This document shows, one piece after another, positions 15,450 to 24,347 of a stretch of DNA of 64,000 nucleotides. How positions within the stretch are numbered: position 1 is the stretch's first letter; each line of letters begins with the position of its first letter. The notes beneath the pieces were generated by a model. It ran no database searches, was not told where the DNA came from, and worked only from the letters and a program-made list of their open reading frames with translations. The position numbers were made by a program, and so were the translations under genes. The DNA lies in the NCBI GenBank assembly GCA_903835235.1, contig CAILMF010000079.1, positions 1-64,000 on the forward strand, given 5' to 3'. Source of the DNA: an uncultured Rhodospirillales bacterium. GTDB lineage: Bacteria; Pseudomonadota; Alphaproteobacteria; Acetobacterales; Acetobacteraceae.

Positions 15450-17610
15450 GGGGCAGCAGCGCCCTCGGAATTGGACTGGCGTTGTCCACGGAGCAGTTCT
15501 CGGCCGGCAGCATGTAGGCATCCTCAGGCCTTGATTCCCGCTGGTCCCGTACCGCAGACATGAAGTCGGTGATGCGCGTTCGCTCCGCTGCGTCGTCCTC
15601 TTCGTCCAGCATGTTGCAATGCAAAGGCGGGAGCTCTTCCAGTAAGCGCAGCGCGCCATTGCGGCAGGCCTGATCGAAGGGGCCGGGATGGTTCAACGGC
15701 TTCTGTGCCTGGGCGATGTCGTTGCACAGTTCCTGGACGCGGAGCGCCGTTGCCCAGCGTGCCGCGGCCCTGACGCATTGCGACTGGTTGGCCGTAATCC
15801 CCAGCATCCCGCCCGTACTGTCCGCAGCCTTGCTCTTTTCGAACAGGCATTGCGGGTGGATGCCGCCACTCCCCGCCTGGGCCGTCGCAGTCGCTGGGAG
15901 CAGAGATAGGGCTCGTTGAGCGGCGGGTGTTCGCAACCGTGCCCAAGCGCGCTGATGCGTGTCCCGGCGATAGGCCAGCCCGCGCCGATTTTCAGGGTCG
16001 GTCCCGTCGACATCCGGGTTCTCTCCCAGTGCCAGCGCGTCGTTGACCGCAGCGCGGCCTCCGCCGGCATATCCATCCAGCGTTACCAGGCCGATCTCCA
16101 TCGCCCTGATGGGCAGCCCGTCTTCCTTATTGATGACGCCGCTGCGGTAGAGCTGGGTCAGGGCGCGCCCCAACTGCCCCTGGTAGCCTTCCTCGTGGGC
16201 GCTGTTCTGGATAGCTGAATACACGTCGATCGAGGTCAATGCCGGATCGAGCATGGATGCCGGCGGCAGGATCGTTGTCAGCAAACTCGGACGATAGCGG
16301 CCGCTGGGGGAGACCCCTGTCGCCTGTACAAGCCCAGAGTTGATCGCGAAGATCAGCGCCCGGTCGGTCGGACCGAAGGCCTCCAGGCAGGTGCGCTCAT
16401 TCTCCTTCCGGTTGGCAACGCAGTCTGCATTGTTGGCCTGAAAGTGCGGATTGGTGTCGGAGCGACGCTGCCGGTTGATGATCTCCTGCATGACCATAGC
16501 GACTTCCATGTAGCCCTGGTTGTCCACGTTGCCGCCGTCGCTGAGGAGATAAAATGGAGGCTGGCGGGGTTGCGACTGCCGATGGTCCTTCAGGCGCAGA
16601 TACTCGATCAGCAAGGGATGGGCTGAGGCACCAGCAATTCCCAGGCTCAGCGGAAACTCCGAAATTCTTGAGCCGAGCTGGCGAAAGTAGAAATCAGTAA
16701 ATGCAAAATGGAGTTGTTCCTCAGGGGTGCGCCGCCGAAGGAAGCATTCGTCGAGGCTTGGCTGCCTGGCCGCTCGGTTGCAGTTTTGCCCAGGCTTTTC
16801 GATTTCGAAGCGGTTGGCGGTGGAGACGGTTGAGTTGAGGAAAAGGTGGGGCCGTCGCGGGTTGAGGTCGCCAAAGGTATACTGCGGCCGCGGCCCCGAC
16901 GACGGTAGCTGTGAGCTGAGGTAGTTGCGTTCCAGAAATTCAGCGAATCCATTGGTACTGACATTGAACGGGGCGCCTGGCGTGAGCACGCGCTGGCCAA
17001 GCTGGCCCAGCAGGCCGTGGTTGCCGAATTCCAGTGCCTTCATGATCCGCGCGTAATCCCAAGCGGGCCGGGGCGAGCGGCCCGGGCGTGCCGCAAGGCA
17101 GCGTTCGTCGTCCCGGTCGCAGGAGAGCGCATACAACGCCGCAGCATAGGAACCACCTGATACCGCGGAGAGCATGTCAGTCTGGCCGAGCAGGCCCAGG
17201 CGATCAAGCATGAACATCGCCTCGCCAGCGAAGATGGATGCCTTGCTGCCACCGCCAGAGAGCGCGATGGCAATGAAATCGGCATACAGGTTGACACTCG
17301 GGTCATTCCGCGAAGCATTCGCTTGGGCGCAGAGGCGCGCCAGGGACTGTCGGGAAACACCGGGGTCGGGCAGATTGCCCGGCGACAGGCAGGCCGGGTC
17401 GATCCGCCATCGCACCGGGGTGGTGGGCCATTCCCGATCAAAATGCGCCGCTGCAGATGGCGATAGCGGGTTAACCTGCAGCAATGATGTAGCATCCTGA
17501 TTCGGCGCATCGAAATGCGCTGTGCAGGCCACCATTAACGTACTGACCAACGTCATCGCCATGACCAGTGCCAGGCGTTTCCAGCCTGGGCCACGGTTGT
17601 TCCCGCCCAT
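15397..17610 (-). CDS. Patatin-like phospholipase, lipoprotein
   Basis: A 737-residue protein. A lipobox (STLMVAC, Cys29) ends a short signal, so it should be anchored in a membrane facing the periplasm or outside. The patatin elements are IALSGGGSKASIFAGE (oxyanion loop, about 114-129), a nucleophile elbow SAVSGGSYAA with Ser near 151, and LLSDGGNVDNQGY giving the catalytic Asp. The elbow's first glycine is replaced by alanine, as in some remote patatin-like proteins. The C-terminal 300 residues match no family I know. Base composition is visibly less GC-rich than its neighbours, suggesting acquisition. RBS GGAGG precedes ATG 17610. Confidence 0.8.
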   Translation of the reverse strand: MGGNNRGPGWKRLALVMAMTLVSTLMVACTAHFDAPNQDATSLLQVNPLSPSAAAHFDREWPTTPVRWRIDPACLSPGNLPDPGVSRQSLARLCAQANASRNDPSVNLYADFIAIALSGGGSKASIFAGEAMFMLDRLGLLGQTDMLSAVSGGSYAAALYALSCDRDDERCLAARPGRSPRPAWDYARIMKALEFGNHGLLGQLGQRVLTPGAPFNVSTNGFAEFLERNYLSSQLPSSGPRPQYTFGDLNPRRPHLFLNSTVSTANRFEIEKPGQNCNRAARQPSLDECFLRRRTPEEQLHFAFTDFYFRQLGSRISEFPLSLGIAGASAHPLLIEYLRLKDHRQSQPRQPPFYLLSDGGNVDNQGYMEVAMVMQEIINRQRRSDTNPHFQANNADCVANRKENERTCLEAFGPTDRALIFAINSGLVQATGVSPSGRYRPSLLTTILPPASMLDPALTSIDVYSAIQNSAHEEGYQGQLGRALTQLYRSGVINKEDGLPIRAMEIGLVTLDGYAGGGRAAVNDALALGENPDVDGTDPENRRGLAYRRDTHQRAWARLRTPAAQRALSLLPATATAQAGSGGIHPQCLFEKSKAADSTGGMLGITANQSQCVRAAARWATALRVQELCNDIAQAQKPLNHPGPFDQACRNGALRLLEELPPLHCNMLDEEDDAAERTRITDFMSAVRDQRESRPEDAYMLPAENCSVDNASPIPRALLPLTPAAASPNRTASGARR

Positions 17611-17706
17611 TTATCCCTCCCGATCGTACTACCTTACGCTATCGGAAAGGATGGAATGCTTATCGTTCTGGGTAAAGCGTCAAGTTGTGTGGCGCGCGAG
17701 GCAGCG

Positions 17707-18231
17707 TTATCGCGCCGCCTGCGTGGTCCACTTCAACCGCGCCGTATCGAAGCCCTGCGCCTTCGCACTCTCCATCGCCGCGGCGAAGGCACCGGCCGGC
17801 AGCACGGCGGTGCGCGACAGCACCCACAGGTAGTCCCGCCCGGGGTCGCCCACCACGGCCCAGCTGTAGTCCGGCGCCAGGCCCAGCACCCAGTAGTCGC
17901 CATAGAACGGCCAGAAGAAGCTGACCCGCAGCTTCGCCCCCGCCGCGCCTTCCACCGCATAGGCGGTGCCGCGGGCGTCCCGGCGTTCGCCATCCGCCAG
18001 GTTGCGGCAGCGGTTGATGACGCTGACCTGGCCATCCGGCCGCAGCGCGTAGTCGGCGGTCACGTCGGCGCAGTCCAGCCGGCTGCCATCCTCGAAGCGA
18101 TTGGGGTAGCGCGCCACCTCGTACCAGGTGCCGACATAGCGGTTCAGGTCCACCGTCGGCACGGTCCGCACGGTGCTCTCGCCCCCGGCGCAACCACCGA
18201 GGGTCAGCAGCAGCAGGGCAAGGCGCTTCAT
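17707..18231 (-). CDS. Bacterial lipocalin lipoprotein (Blc-like)
   Basis: A 174-residue protein with lipobox LTLGGC at the N-terminus. The lipocalin G-x-W signature is in LNRYVGTWYEVARYPNRFE, followed by INRCRNLADGE and the C-terminal YLWVLSRTAVLPAGAF. Blc lipocalins sit on the inner face of the outer membrane, bind lysophospholipids or fatty acids, and help membrane repair. Its ATG overlaps the TGA of the upstream deacetylase by four bases, so both are one operon. The pairing with a nearby patatin-like phospholipase on the same strand is suggestive, but they are probably separate transcripts. Confidence 0.9.
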   Translation of the reverse strand: MKRLALLLLTLGGCAGGESTVRTVPTVDLNRYVGTWYEVARYPNRFEDGSRLDCADVTADYALRPDGQVSVINRCRNLADGERRDARGTAYAVEGAAGAKLRVSFFWPFYGDYWVLGLAPDYSWAVVGDPGRDYLWVLSRTAVLPAGAFAAAMESAKAQGFDTARLKWTTQAAR

Positions 18232-19130
18232 GGGATGTTTCCTTCGGGCAGGCCCAGCATGTGGTCGCAGATGCCGCCGGCGGTTGTAACCCAAACGGCG
18301 TCCTTCCGTTCCAGCATGGCCTGCAACGCCCGCCGCAGCGCCCGCAGCCGATAGGGCTGCCCGACGATATACGGGTGCAGCGCCACGCCCATCACCTGCG
18401 GAATGCCGTCGCGCGAAACCTGGTCCAGCCGCTCCTCGAAATCCGCCAGCACCAGGTCGGCATATTGCTGCGCGCCGTCCTTGCGGCCGACGATGGCGGG
18501 AATGTCGTTGGCCTCCTGCGGGTAGGGAATGCTGAGCAGCCGGCCGGCGCGCGTCCGCATCCACACCGGCTGGTCGTCCATGCACCAGTTCAGGGTGTAG
18601 GCGTAGCCGGCCTCGGCCAGCAGGTCCGGCGTTGTCAGGCTCTCGGCGATCCAAGGGGAGAGCCAGCCGCGCGGCGCGCGGCCTTCGTGGCGGGTCATCT
18701 CGGCGGTGCTCTCGGCAATCAACGCGCGCTCGCCGGCCTCGTCCAGCACGCTCTGGCGTTCCGAATTGGTCCGGCCGTGCCCGGCCATCTCGTCGCCGCG
18801 CGCCCGATGCGCTGCCACCAGCTGCGGCGCGTAGCCGTACATCGCGGTGTTCAGCAGCACGGTGGCCGGCAGCGCCAGCTCGTCCAAAAGCTCCAGCAGG
18901 CGCCAGCCGCCGACGCGGTTGCCGTAGTCCCGCCAAGCGTAGTTCATCACGTCCGGCTGCGGCCCGCCGGGGGCCAGTTCGGCGCCCAGGCCCTCGCCGA
19001 AGGCGAAGTGCTCCAGGTTCACCCCCAGGTACAGCGCCAGCTTCGCCCCGTCGGGCCAGGTGTAGCGCGGCCGCTCGGGCCAGGGGGCGTAGGTGTAGCG
19101 GCCATGGGAGGGCAGGGGCGATGCGGTCAT
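18228..19130 (-). CDS. Polysaccharide deacetylase-fold hydrolase (PuuE-like)
   Basis: A 300-residue cytosolic protein without a signal peptide. AKLALYLGVNLEHFAFG starts the NodB fold, GDEMAGHGRTNSERQSVL carries the central histidine motif, and VMGVALHPYIVGQPYRL the C-terminal histidine. The metal Asp and His spacing resembles the PuuE/allantoinase and cyclic-imide hydrolase branch more than secreted chitin deacetylases, so the substrate may be a cyclic amide. The start at 19130 was chosen over a longer, Arg/Pro-rich extension to 19484 that overlaps the start of the divergent cydD. It is co-transcribed with the lipocalin gene. Confidence 0.8.
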   Translation of the reverse strand: MTASPLPSHGRYTYAPWPERPRYTWPDGAKLALYLGVNLEHFAFGEGLGAELAPGGPQPDVMNYAWRDYGNRVGGWRLLELLDELALPATVLLNTAMYGYAPQLVAAHRARGDEMAGHGRTNSERQSVLDEAGERALIAESTAEMTRHEGRAPRGWLSPWIAESLTTPDLLAEAGYAYTLNWCMDDQPVWMRTRAGRLLSIPYPQEANDIPAIVGRKDGAQQYADLVLADFEERLDQVSRDGIPQVMGVALHPYIVGQPYRLRALRRALQAMLERKDAVWVTTAGGICDHMLGLPEGNIP

Positions 19131-19222
19131 GCCGCACAATCTGCCGCCGCTGCCGCTTTCCGCAAGCGTCCTCCGCCGCGCCCCGTCGCCAGCCGCGCGC
19201 CGATGGCGTAGAGAACCGCCCC

Positions 19223-20869
19223 ATGGATTCCACTTCCTCCGAACGCCCGGAGGCTTCGCCCGGCCGAGTGCTGCAGCGCGAGGCCCGGGCGATGGGTTCC
19301 CGCGTGCTGGCGCCGGTGCTGCTGGGCCTGGCTGGCATAGGCTGCGGCATCGCCCAGGCCTGGCTGTTGGCGCGGCTGCTCGGCGCGCTGCTGGGGCGCG
19401 ATGACGCCGGCTGGGACGAGCTTTACGCCGCCGCCGGCCTGGCGCTGGCCATGGCGGCGCTTGCCCTGGCGCAGGAACGCGCACAGCTGGCCGCCGGCGC
19501 CGCCGCCCGCGCCAGCCTGCGCCGCCGAATCTTCGCGCGGCTGCTGAACACCGAGGATCCGCGTTCGGTCGGCGAACGCACCGCCCTGGCGGTGGACCGG
19601 GTGGAGGCGCTGGACGGCTATTTCTCGAAGTGGCTGCCCGCCGCGGCGCTGGCGGTGCTCGGCCCGCTCGCCATCGCCGCCGCCGCTGCCGTGGTGGATT
19701 GGCAGGCCGGCCTGCTGCTGCTGGGCGCCGGGCTGCTGGTGCCGGTGGCGCAGGCCATCACCGGCATCGGCGCCGCCCAGGCCAGCCGCCGCCAATTCGA
19801 CGCGCTGTCACGCCTCTCCGGCCGCTTCCTGGACCGGATGCGCGGCCTGCCGATCATCGTGCTGTTCAACCGGCAGGAGGACGAGGCCGAGGCGCTGCGC
19901 CTGGCCGCCGACGACCTGCGCCGCCGCACCATGAAGGTGCTGCGCGTCGCCTTCCTGTCCTCGGTGGCGCTGGAACTGCTTTCGGCCGCCGCGCTGGCGC
20001 TGATGGCCTGGCAGCGGCCGGGCGGGTCGCTGTTCCCGCTGCTGCTGGTGCCCGCCTTCTTCGCGCCGCTGCGCGCCTTCTCGGCCGCCTACCATGAGGC
20101 GATGAGCGCCCGCGGCGCCGCCGCCGCCCTGGCGCCCTTGCTGGCCCAACCCGAACCGCAGGGCCTGCTGTTGCAGGAAGTGCCGAAGAAGGTGGTGCTG
20201 ACCGCGCAGGACCTTCGCCTGACCTACGACGCGCTGCGCGGCCCGGCGCTGGATGGCGTCTCCTTCCACGTCAATGCCGGTGAGGCGTTGGTGCTGTGGG
20301 GGCCGTCCGGCAGCGGCAAGACCAGCCTGCTCCGCCTGCTGATGGGGTTCCGCAGTGCCGACAGCGGCCGCCTCGCCATCAATGGCCGCGACATCCTGGC
20401 CCTCAAGCCCTCGGAACTGCGCCGGCTTTCGGCCTATGTCGGCCAGCGCGCCCACCTGTTCCGCGCCACGCTGCGCGACAACATCCGCTTCGCCCGGCCC
20501 GACGCCACCGACGCCCAGGTGGAGGCCGCTGCGAAGGCCGCCCGGGTGACGGACTTCGCCGCCGACCTGCCTGACGGCCTGGACACGCTGATGGGCGAGG
20601 CCGGCTGGGGGCTTTCCGGCGGCCAGGCGCAGCGCGTGGCGCTGGCCCGCGCCTTCCTGCGCAACAGTCCGCTGGTGCTGCTGGACGAACCCACCGCCCA
20701 CCTGGACCCCGCCACCGAGGCCGAGGTGATCGAGAGCCTGCAACGCCTGGCGGTCGGCCGCACCGTGGTCATCGCCAGCCATTCGCCGCTGCTGCGCGCC
20801 GCCTTCCCGAAGGTGCTGGAACTCGACGCCGGCCGCCCGGCGGCGTTGGCCCGCGCGGCGGGGGATTAG
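19223..20869 (+). CDS. cydD: Thiol reductant ABC exporter subunit CydD
   Basis: A 548-residue half-transporter. The N-terminal part has about six membrane segments (such as LLGLAGIGCGIAQAWLLARLL and AALAVLGPLAIAAAAAVVDW). The C-terminal ATPase carries Walker A GPSGSGKTSLLRLL, signature LSGGQAQRVALARAF and Walker B LVLLDEPTAHLD. With CydC it should export cysteine/glutathione to the periplasm, which cytochrome bd maturation needs. No cydAB genes are in the window. The start ATG at 19223 was chosen; the open frame upstream is Arg/Pro noise. CydC follows after a 205-bp gap filled with short repeats. Confidence 0.88.
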   Translation: MDSTSSERPEASPGRVLQREARAMGSRVLAPVLLGLAGIGCGIAQAWLLARLLGALLGRDDAGWDELYAAAGLALAMAALALAQERAQLAAGAAARASLRRRIFARLLNTEDPRSVGERTALAVDRVEALDGYFSKWLPAAALAVLGPLAIAAAAAVVDWQAGLLLLGAGLLVPVAQAITGIGAAQASRRQFDALSRLSGRFLDRMRGLPIIVLFNRQEDEAEALRLAADDLRRRTMKVLRVAFLSSVALELLSAAALALMAWQRPGGSLFPLLLVPAFFAPLRAFSAAYHEAMSARGAAAALAPLLAQPEPQGLLLQEVPKKVVLTAQDLRLTYDALRGPALDGVSFHVNAGEALVLWGPSGSGKTSLLRLLMGFRSADSGRLAINGRDILALKPSELRRLSAYVGQRAHLFRATLRDNIRFARPDATDAQVEAAAKAARVTDFAADLPDGLDTLMGEAGWGLSGGQAQRVALARAFLRNSPLVLLDEPTAHLDPATEAEVIESLQRLAVGRTVVIASHSPLLRAAFPKVLELDAGRPAALARAAGD

Positions 20870-20928
20870 CGATGACGGCACGGAACCTTTTTCGTGCCGA
20901 GCGCCCGGAGGGGCGCCGCCGGCAGTCC

Positions 20929-21057
20929 GGCGTCACGCCGCGGGCGTGCCCGGGCGCGATGCCATCGCGCTCCGAAGGGGCCAAGGGCGCCGATGCGCCC
21001 GCGTCACGCCTCAGGCGTGCCTTCGGCGCGATCCAAAGGCGTGCCTTCGGCGCGACG
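20929..21057. repeat. Short GC-rich repeats in the cydD-cydC gap
   Basis: AGGCGTGCCTTCGGCGCGA occurs at 21013-21031 and again at 21037-21055, and a degenerate version (GGGCGTGCCCGGGCGCGA) lies near 20940. GTCACGCC precedes two of them. The gap between the two genes is otherwise without a supported gene; a 67-codon frame across it looks like low-complexity noise. Such repeats probably accumulated by slippage or REP-like transposition. Confidence 0.7.
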
Positions 21058-21074
21058 CGATTGAGGGCAAAATA

Positions 21075-22706
21075 ATGTGGGCCGACCTCTCCCGCGTCCT
21101 CTCGCTCTGGCACAGCCGCCGCTTGTGGCTGTGGGGTGGTGCGGGCGTTGCCGTGCTGGCCATGCTGGCGGGCCTGGCGCTGCTCGGCCTGGCCGGGCAG
21201 GGCGCCGCCGCGGCGCTGGCGGGTGGCTCGGTCCTGGCCCTGCTGTGGCTGCGCCCGCTGATCCTGCTGCGCCCGGCGCTGCGCTGGGCCGAGCGCATGG
21301 TCACCCATGCCGCCACCTTCCGGGCGCTGGCGGACACGCGCGTCTGGTTCTTCCAGCGCCTGGCGGAACGCCTGCCGGCCGGGCTCGGCCTCAACCGCGC
21401 CGGCGACCTGCTGGGCCGCATGGTCACGGATGTGGAGGCGCTGGACGGCCTGTATCTGCGTGCCCTGGTGCCGGCCGCCGCCGCGCTGGCCGCCGTGCTG
21501 GCGGTGGCGGTGGTGCTGGCCGGCGCGCCTGTCCTGGCGCTGATCCTCGGCCTGCCCCTGCTGCTGGCGCTGCTGCTGCCGCTGCTGCTGGCCCCCGCCG
21601 CCGCCCGCGACGGCACCGCCCTGGCCGAGGCGCAAGGCGCGCTCCGTGCCGCCGTGGTGGACCCGCTGACCGGCCTTGAGGACACCCTGGCCGCCAATGC
21701 CGAACCCCGCGCCCTGGCCGCGGTGGACCAGGCCGGCGCCACCCTGGTCCGCGCCCAGCATGCCCTGCACTGGCGCACCGCGCTGGCCGGCGCCGGCGGC
21801 GGCCTGCTGGCCCAGGGCGCGCTGCTGGGCGCGCTGGCCTGGGGTCTCGCGGGTGGCCAGGTCGCGCTGGCCATCGCCGCGCTGTTCCTGGCGCTGGCCG
21901 CCGCCGAGCCGCTGGGCGCCATGCCGCGCGCCGGGGCCGCCCTGGCCAGCGCCGCCGCCAGCGCCCGCCGGCTGTTCCAGGCCGCCGACCAGGCGCCGCC
22001 GGTGCCCGATCCGCGCGGCCTGCCGATGCAGCCCGAAGGTTTTTCCCTGTCGCTCAAGGGCGTCGAGTTCCGCTGGTCGCCCGACCGCCCGCCGGTGCTG
22101 CAGGGGCTGGACCTGGAACTGCCGGAGGGCAGCCGCATCGCCATCCTCGGCCAGTCCGGTGCCGGCAAATCCTCCCTGGCGGCGCTGCTGCTGAAGCTGG
22201 CGGAGCCCCAGGCCGGCAGCATCACCCTGGGCGGCACCGACCTGGCCACCCTGCCAGGCGCCGATGTCCGCCGCCGCGTCACCTGCCTGACCCAGCAGGC
22301 CCGGCTGTTCGACGATACCATCGCCGCCAACCTGCGCATCGCCGCGCCCCTGGCGCCGGACGCTGCGCTGTGGCGCGCGCTGGACCGCGCCGGCATCGCC
22401 GAACTGGTGCACGCCCTGCCGGACGGGCTGCAAACCCAATGCGGCGAAGGCGGTGCCCGGTTCTCCGGCGGCCAGGCGCGGCGCATCGCGCTGGCCCGGG
22501 TGCTGCTTTCCGCCGCGCCCATCCTGATCCTGGACGAGCCCACCGCCGGCCTGGATGCCGCCACCGAGCGCGCCTTCCTCAGCACGCTGGAGCACAATAC
22601 CGAGGGCCGCACGGTGATCCTGATCACCCACCGGCTGACCGGGGTGGAAAAGCCGCAGCGCGTGCTGCGCCTGGCCGGCGGCCGGCTGCTGACCGCCGCG
22701 GGGTAG
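21075..22706 (+). CDS. cydC: Thiol reductant ABC exporter subunit CydC
   Basis: A 543-residue partner of CydD. It starts MWADLSRVLSLWHSRRLWLW, with about six hydrophobic segments in the first 290 residues. The ATPase has Walker A GQSGAGKSSLAALLL, signature FSGGQARRIALARVLL and Walker B ILILDEPTAGLD. The heterodimer exports low-molecular-weight thiols. The ATG at 21075 lies close after the repeats; no strong Shine-Dalgarno is visible (only GAGGG), so translation may be modest. The stop is one base before the ATG of the following GNAT gene, implying co-transcription. Confidence 0.88.
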   Translation: MWADLSRVLSLWHSRRLWLWGGAGVAVLAMLAGLALLGLAGQGAAAALAGGSVLALLWLRPLILLRPALRWAERMVTHAATFRALADTRVWFFQRLAERLPAGLGLNRAGDLLGRMVTDVEALDGLYLRALVPAAAALAAVLAVAVVLAGAPVLALILGLPLLLALLLPLLLAPAAARDGTALAEAQGALRAAVVDPLTGLEDTLAANAEPRALAAVDQAGATLVRAQHALHWRTALAGAGGGLLAQGALLGALAWGLAGGQVALAIAALFLALAAAEPLGAMPRAGAALASAAASARRLFQAADQAPPVPDPRGLPMQPEGFSLSLKGVEFRWSPDRPPVLQGLDLELPEGSRIAILGQSGAGKSSLAALLLKLAEPQAGSITLGGTDLATLPGADVRRRVTCLTQQARLFDDTIAANLRIAAPLAPDAALWRALDRAGIAELVHALPDGLQTQCGEGGARFSGGQARRIALARVLLSAAPILILDEPTAGLDAATERAFLSTLEHNTEGRTVILITHRLTGVEKPQRVLRLAGGRLLTAAG

Positions 22707-22707
22707 C

Positions 22708-23151
22708 ATGTTCCGTCGCGCCACCCCGGCCGACGCCGCCGCGGTGCGCGACCTGACGCGCGCCGCCTATGCCAAATGGGTGCCGCTGCTCGGCCGCGAA
22801 CCCAAGCCGATGGGCGCCGACTACGCCGCCGCGCTGCGCGACCACTTGGTGGAACTGCTGTACCAGGGCGACACCTTGGCAGGCCTGGCCGAGATGATCC
22901 CGCAGCCCGACCACCTGCTGCTGGAGAACATCGCCGTCGCGCCCGCCTGGCAGGGCAGGGGCCTGGGCCGCGCGCTGATGGCGCGGGTGGAGGCGATCGC
23001 CGCCGAGCGCGGCCAGGCCGAGGTGCGGCTCTACACCAATGCCCGCTTCGTCGAGAACATCGCCCTCTACCGGCGCCTGGGCTACCGGGTGGACCGGGAG
23101 GAGGTGGTCCCCGCCGGCACCGTCACCCACATGAGCAAGCGCCTGGGCTGA
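22708..23151 (+). CDS. GNAT family N-acetyltransferase
   Basis: A 147-residue single GNAT domain. It starts MFRRATPADAAAVRDLTRAAY, has the acetyl-CoA loop IAVAPAWQGRGLGRALM (Q-x-x-G-x-G, near residues 74-90), and the C-terminal LYTNARFVENIALYRRLGY strand-helix. The acceptor is unknown; the sequence resembles small-molecule acetyltransferases. The ATG is two bases after the cydC stop, so it is the third gene of that operon, although no functional link to thiol export is known. Confidence 0.88.
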   Translation: MFRRATPADAAAVRDLTRAAYAKWVPLLGREPKPMGADYAAALRDHLVELLYQGDTLAGLAEMIPQPDHLLLENIAVAPAWQGRGLGRALMARVEAIAAERGQAEVRLYTNARFVENIALYRRLGYRVDREEVVPAGTVTHMSKRLG

Positions 23152-23189
23152 GGCCGCCGGCGCGCGTATCCGCTCGGCTTGAACATGCT

Positions 23190-23244
23190 CCAGGGTCTGT
23201 CGTGTGATTCACGTCTCCGGCGATGCCGCCTCCGCCGATCACAC
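23190..23244 (-). repeat. Family B repeat, shortened copy
   Basis: CCAGGGTCTGTC (23190-23201) is joined directly to GTGTGATTCACG... and ends GATCACAC (23237-23244). GTGTGAT (23202-23208) pairs with ATCACAC (23238-23244). Compared with the copies at 51.4 and 55.3 kb, the rest of the first hairpin is missing, while the outer pairs of the second hairpin have changed on both sides so that pairing is kept. Confidence 0.65.
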
Positions 23245-23262
23245 TCCCGGGCAATGCCCGCC

Positions 23263-23925
23263 TCAGGCCGGCCGCGTCTCCGCCGCCAGCCAGCGCCACA
23301 GCGCCGCCGCCGCCAGCGCCGCCGCCACCTGCACCAGCGCGAAGGCCGCCACATCGCCCAGCGCAATGCCCGCGAAACTGGTGGTGAAGCCGCGTGCCAG
23401 CGTCACCGCCGGGTTGGCGAAGCTGGTGGAGGCGGTGAACCAATAGGCGGCGGTGATGTACAGCCCCACCGCATAGGGCGTGGCCGCTCGTGGCGTGCCC
23501 AGGATGGTGAAGACCAGCCCCGCCGTCGCCACCGCCTCGGCCAGCCACAGCGCCGAGCCGGTGCGCGGCTGGGTGCCGATCTCCAGCAGCGGCAGCCCGA
23601 ACATGCCATGCGCCAGCGCCACGCCGGCGATGCCGCCGGCAACCTGCGCCAGGCAATAGGCCAGGCTCGCGCTGCGGCCCAGCTCGCCGCGCAAGGCCAT
23701 CACCAGAGTCACGGCCGGGTTGAAATGCGCGCCCGAGATTGGCCCGAACACCAGGATCAGCACCGGCAGGGCGCAGCCGGTGGCCAGCGCATTGGCCAGC
23801 AGCGCCAGGCCGACATTCCCGCCGGACAGCCGCTGCGCCATGATCCCGGAGCCAACGACGACGGCCAGCAGCAGGCAGGTGCCCAGCGCCTCGGCCACCA
23901 GGCGGCGGTTCAGCGTCGGGCTCAT
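23263..23925 (-). CDS. aqpS: Aquaglyceroporin of the arsenic operon (AqpS-like)
   Basis: A 220-residue MIP channel with six membrane segments and two NPA boxes: GAHFNPAVT (first half) and SFANPAVTLARG (second half), the latter with the selectivity arginine. It is the last gene of the ars operon and overlaps arsC by four bases. In Sinorhizobium meliloti, AqpS replaces ArsB and lets arsenite leave the cell down its gradient after arsenate reduction. The same role is likely here, since no ArsB, Acr3 or ArsJ gene is in the window. Passage of methylarsenicals is possible but unproven. Confidence 0.88.
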   Translation of the reverse strand: MSPTLNRRLVAEALGTCLLLAVVVGSGIMAQRLSGGNVGLALLANALATGCALPVLILVFGPISGAHFNPAVTLVMALRGELGRSASLAYCLAQVAGGIAGVALAHGMFGLPLLEIGTQPRTGSALWLAEAVATAGLVFTILGTPRAATPYAVGLYITAAYWFTASTSFANPAVTLARGFTTSFAGIALGDVAAFALVQVAAALAAAALWRWLAAETRPA

Positions 23926-24347
23926 TTAACGCGCTTCCCGGCGGCATCCACCACCGGCTCGCCATCCTCCTTGGCGAAGGCGCCACGCTGCGCCTCGGTC
24001 AGCAGGTCCAGCACGCGCTCGGAGGGCCGGCACAGCGCGGTGCCCAGCGGCGTCACCACGAAGGGGCGGTTCAGCAGGATCGGATGCTGCTCGATGGCGT
24101 CCAGCATCTGCGCCTCGGTCACGCCGGCCTCGCCCAGGCCCAACTCGGCAAAGGGCGTGCCTTTCTCGCGCAGCGCCTGGCGCAGCGTCAGCCCGGCGGC
24201 GAAGACCATGGCCTGCACCTCCAGCCGGCTGGGCGGCGTCTTCAGGTATTCCACCACGCGCGGCTCGATGCCGGCATTGCGGATCATCGCCAGCGTGTTG
24301 CGGGACGTGCCGCAGGCCGGGTTGTGGAAGATGGTGACGTCGGTCAT
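23922..24347 (-). CDS. arsC: Arsenate reductase, glutaredoxin-coupled type
   Basis: A 141-residue ArsC of the plasmid R773/YffB family. The active cysteine lies in FHNPACGTSRNTL (Cys12), and the arsenate-binding arginines are in LLNRPFVVTPLG and CRPSERVLDLL. It reduces arsenate to arsenite using glutathione and glutaredoxin. It overlaps the next gene aqpS (ATGA) and the preceding second arsenate reductase (ATGA), so all three are translationally coupled. The presence of a second reductase of a different fold in the same operon is notable. Confidence 0.92.
   Translation of the reverse strand: MTDVTIFHNPACGTSRNTLAMIRNAGIEPRVVEYLKTPPSRLEVQAMVFAAGLTLRQALREKGTPFAELGLGEAGVTEAQMLDAIEQHPILLNRPFVVTPLGTALCRPSERVLDLLTEAQRGAFAKEDGEPVVDAAGKRVK

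Noticed and set aside
20872-21075. A 67-codon frame between cydD and cydC
   Set aside because: It consists of the short repeats and is Arg/Ala-rich. There is no RBS and no similarity to anything I know.
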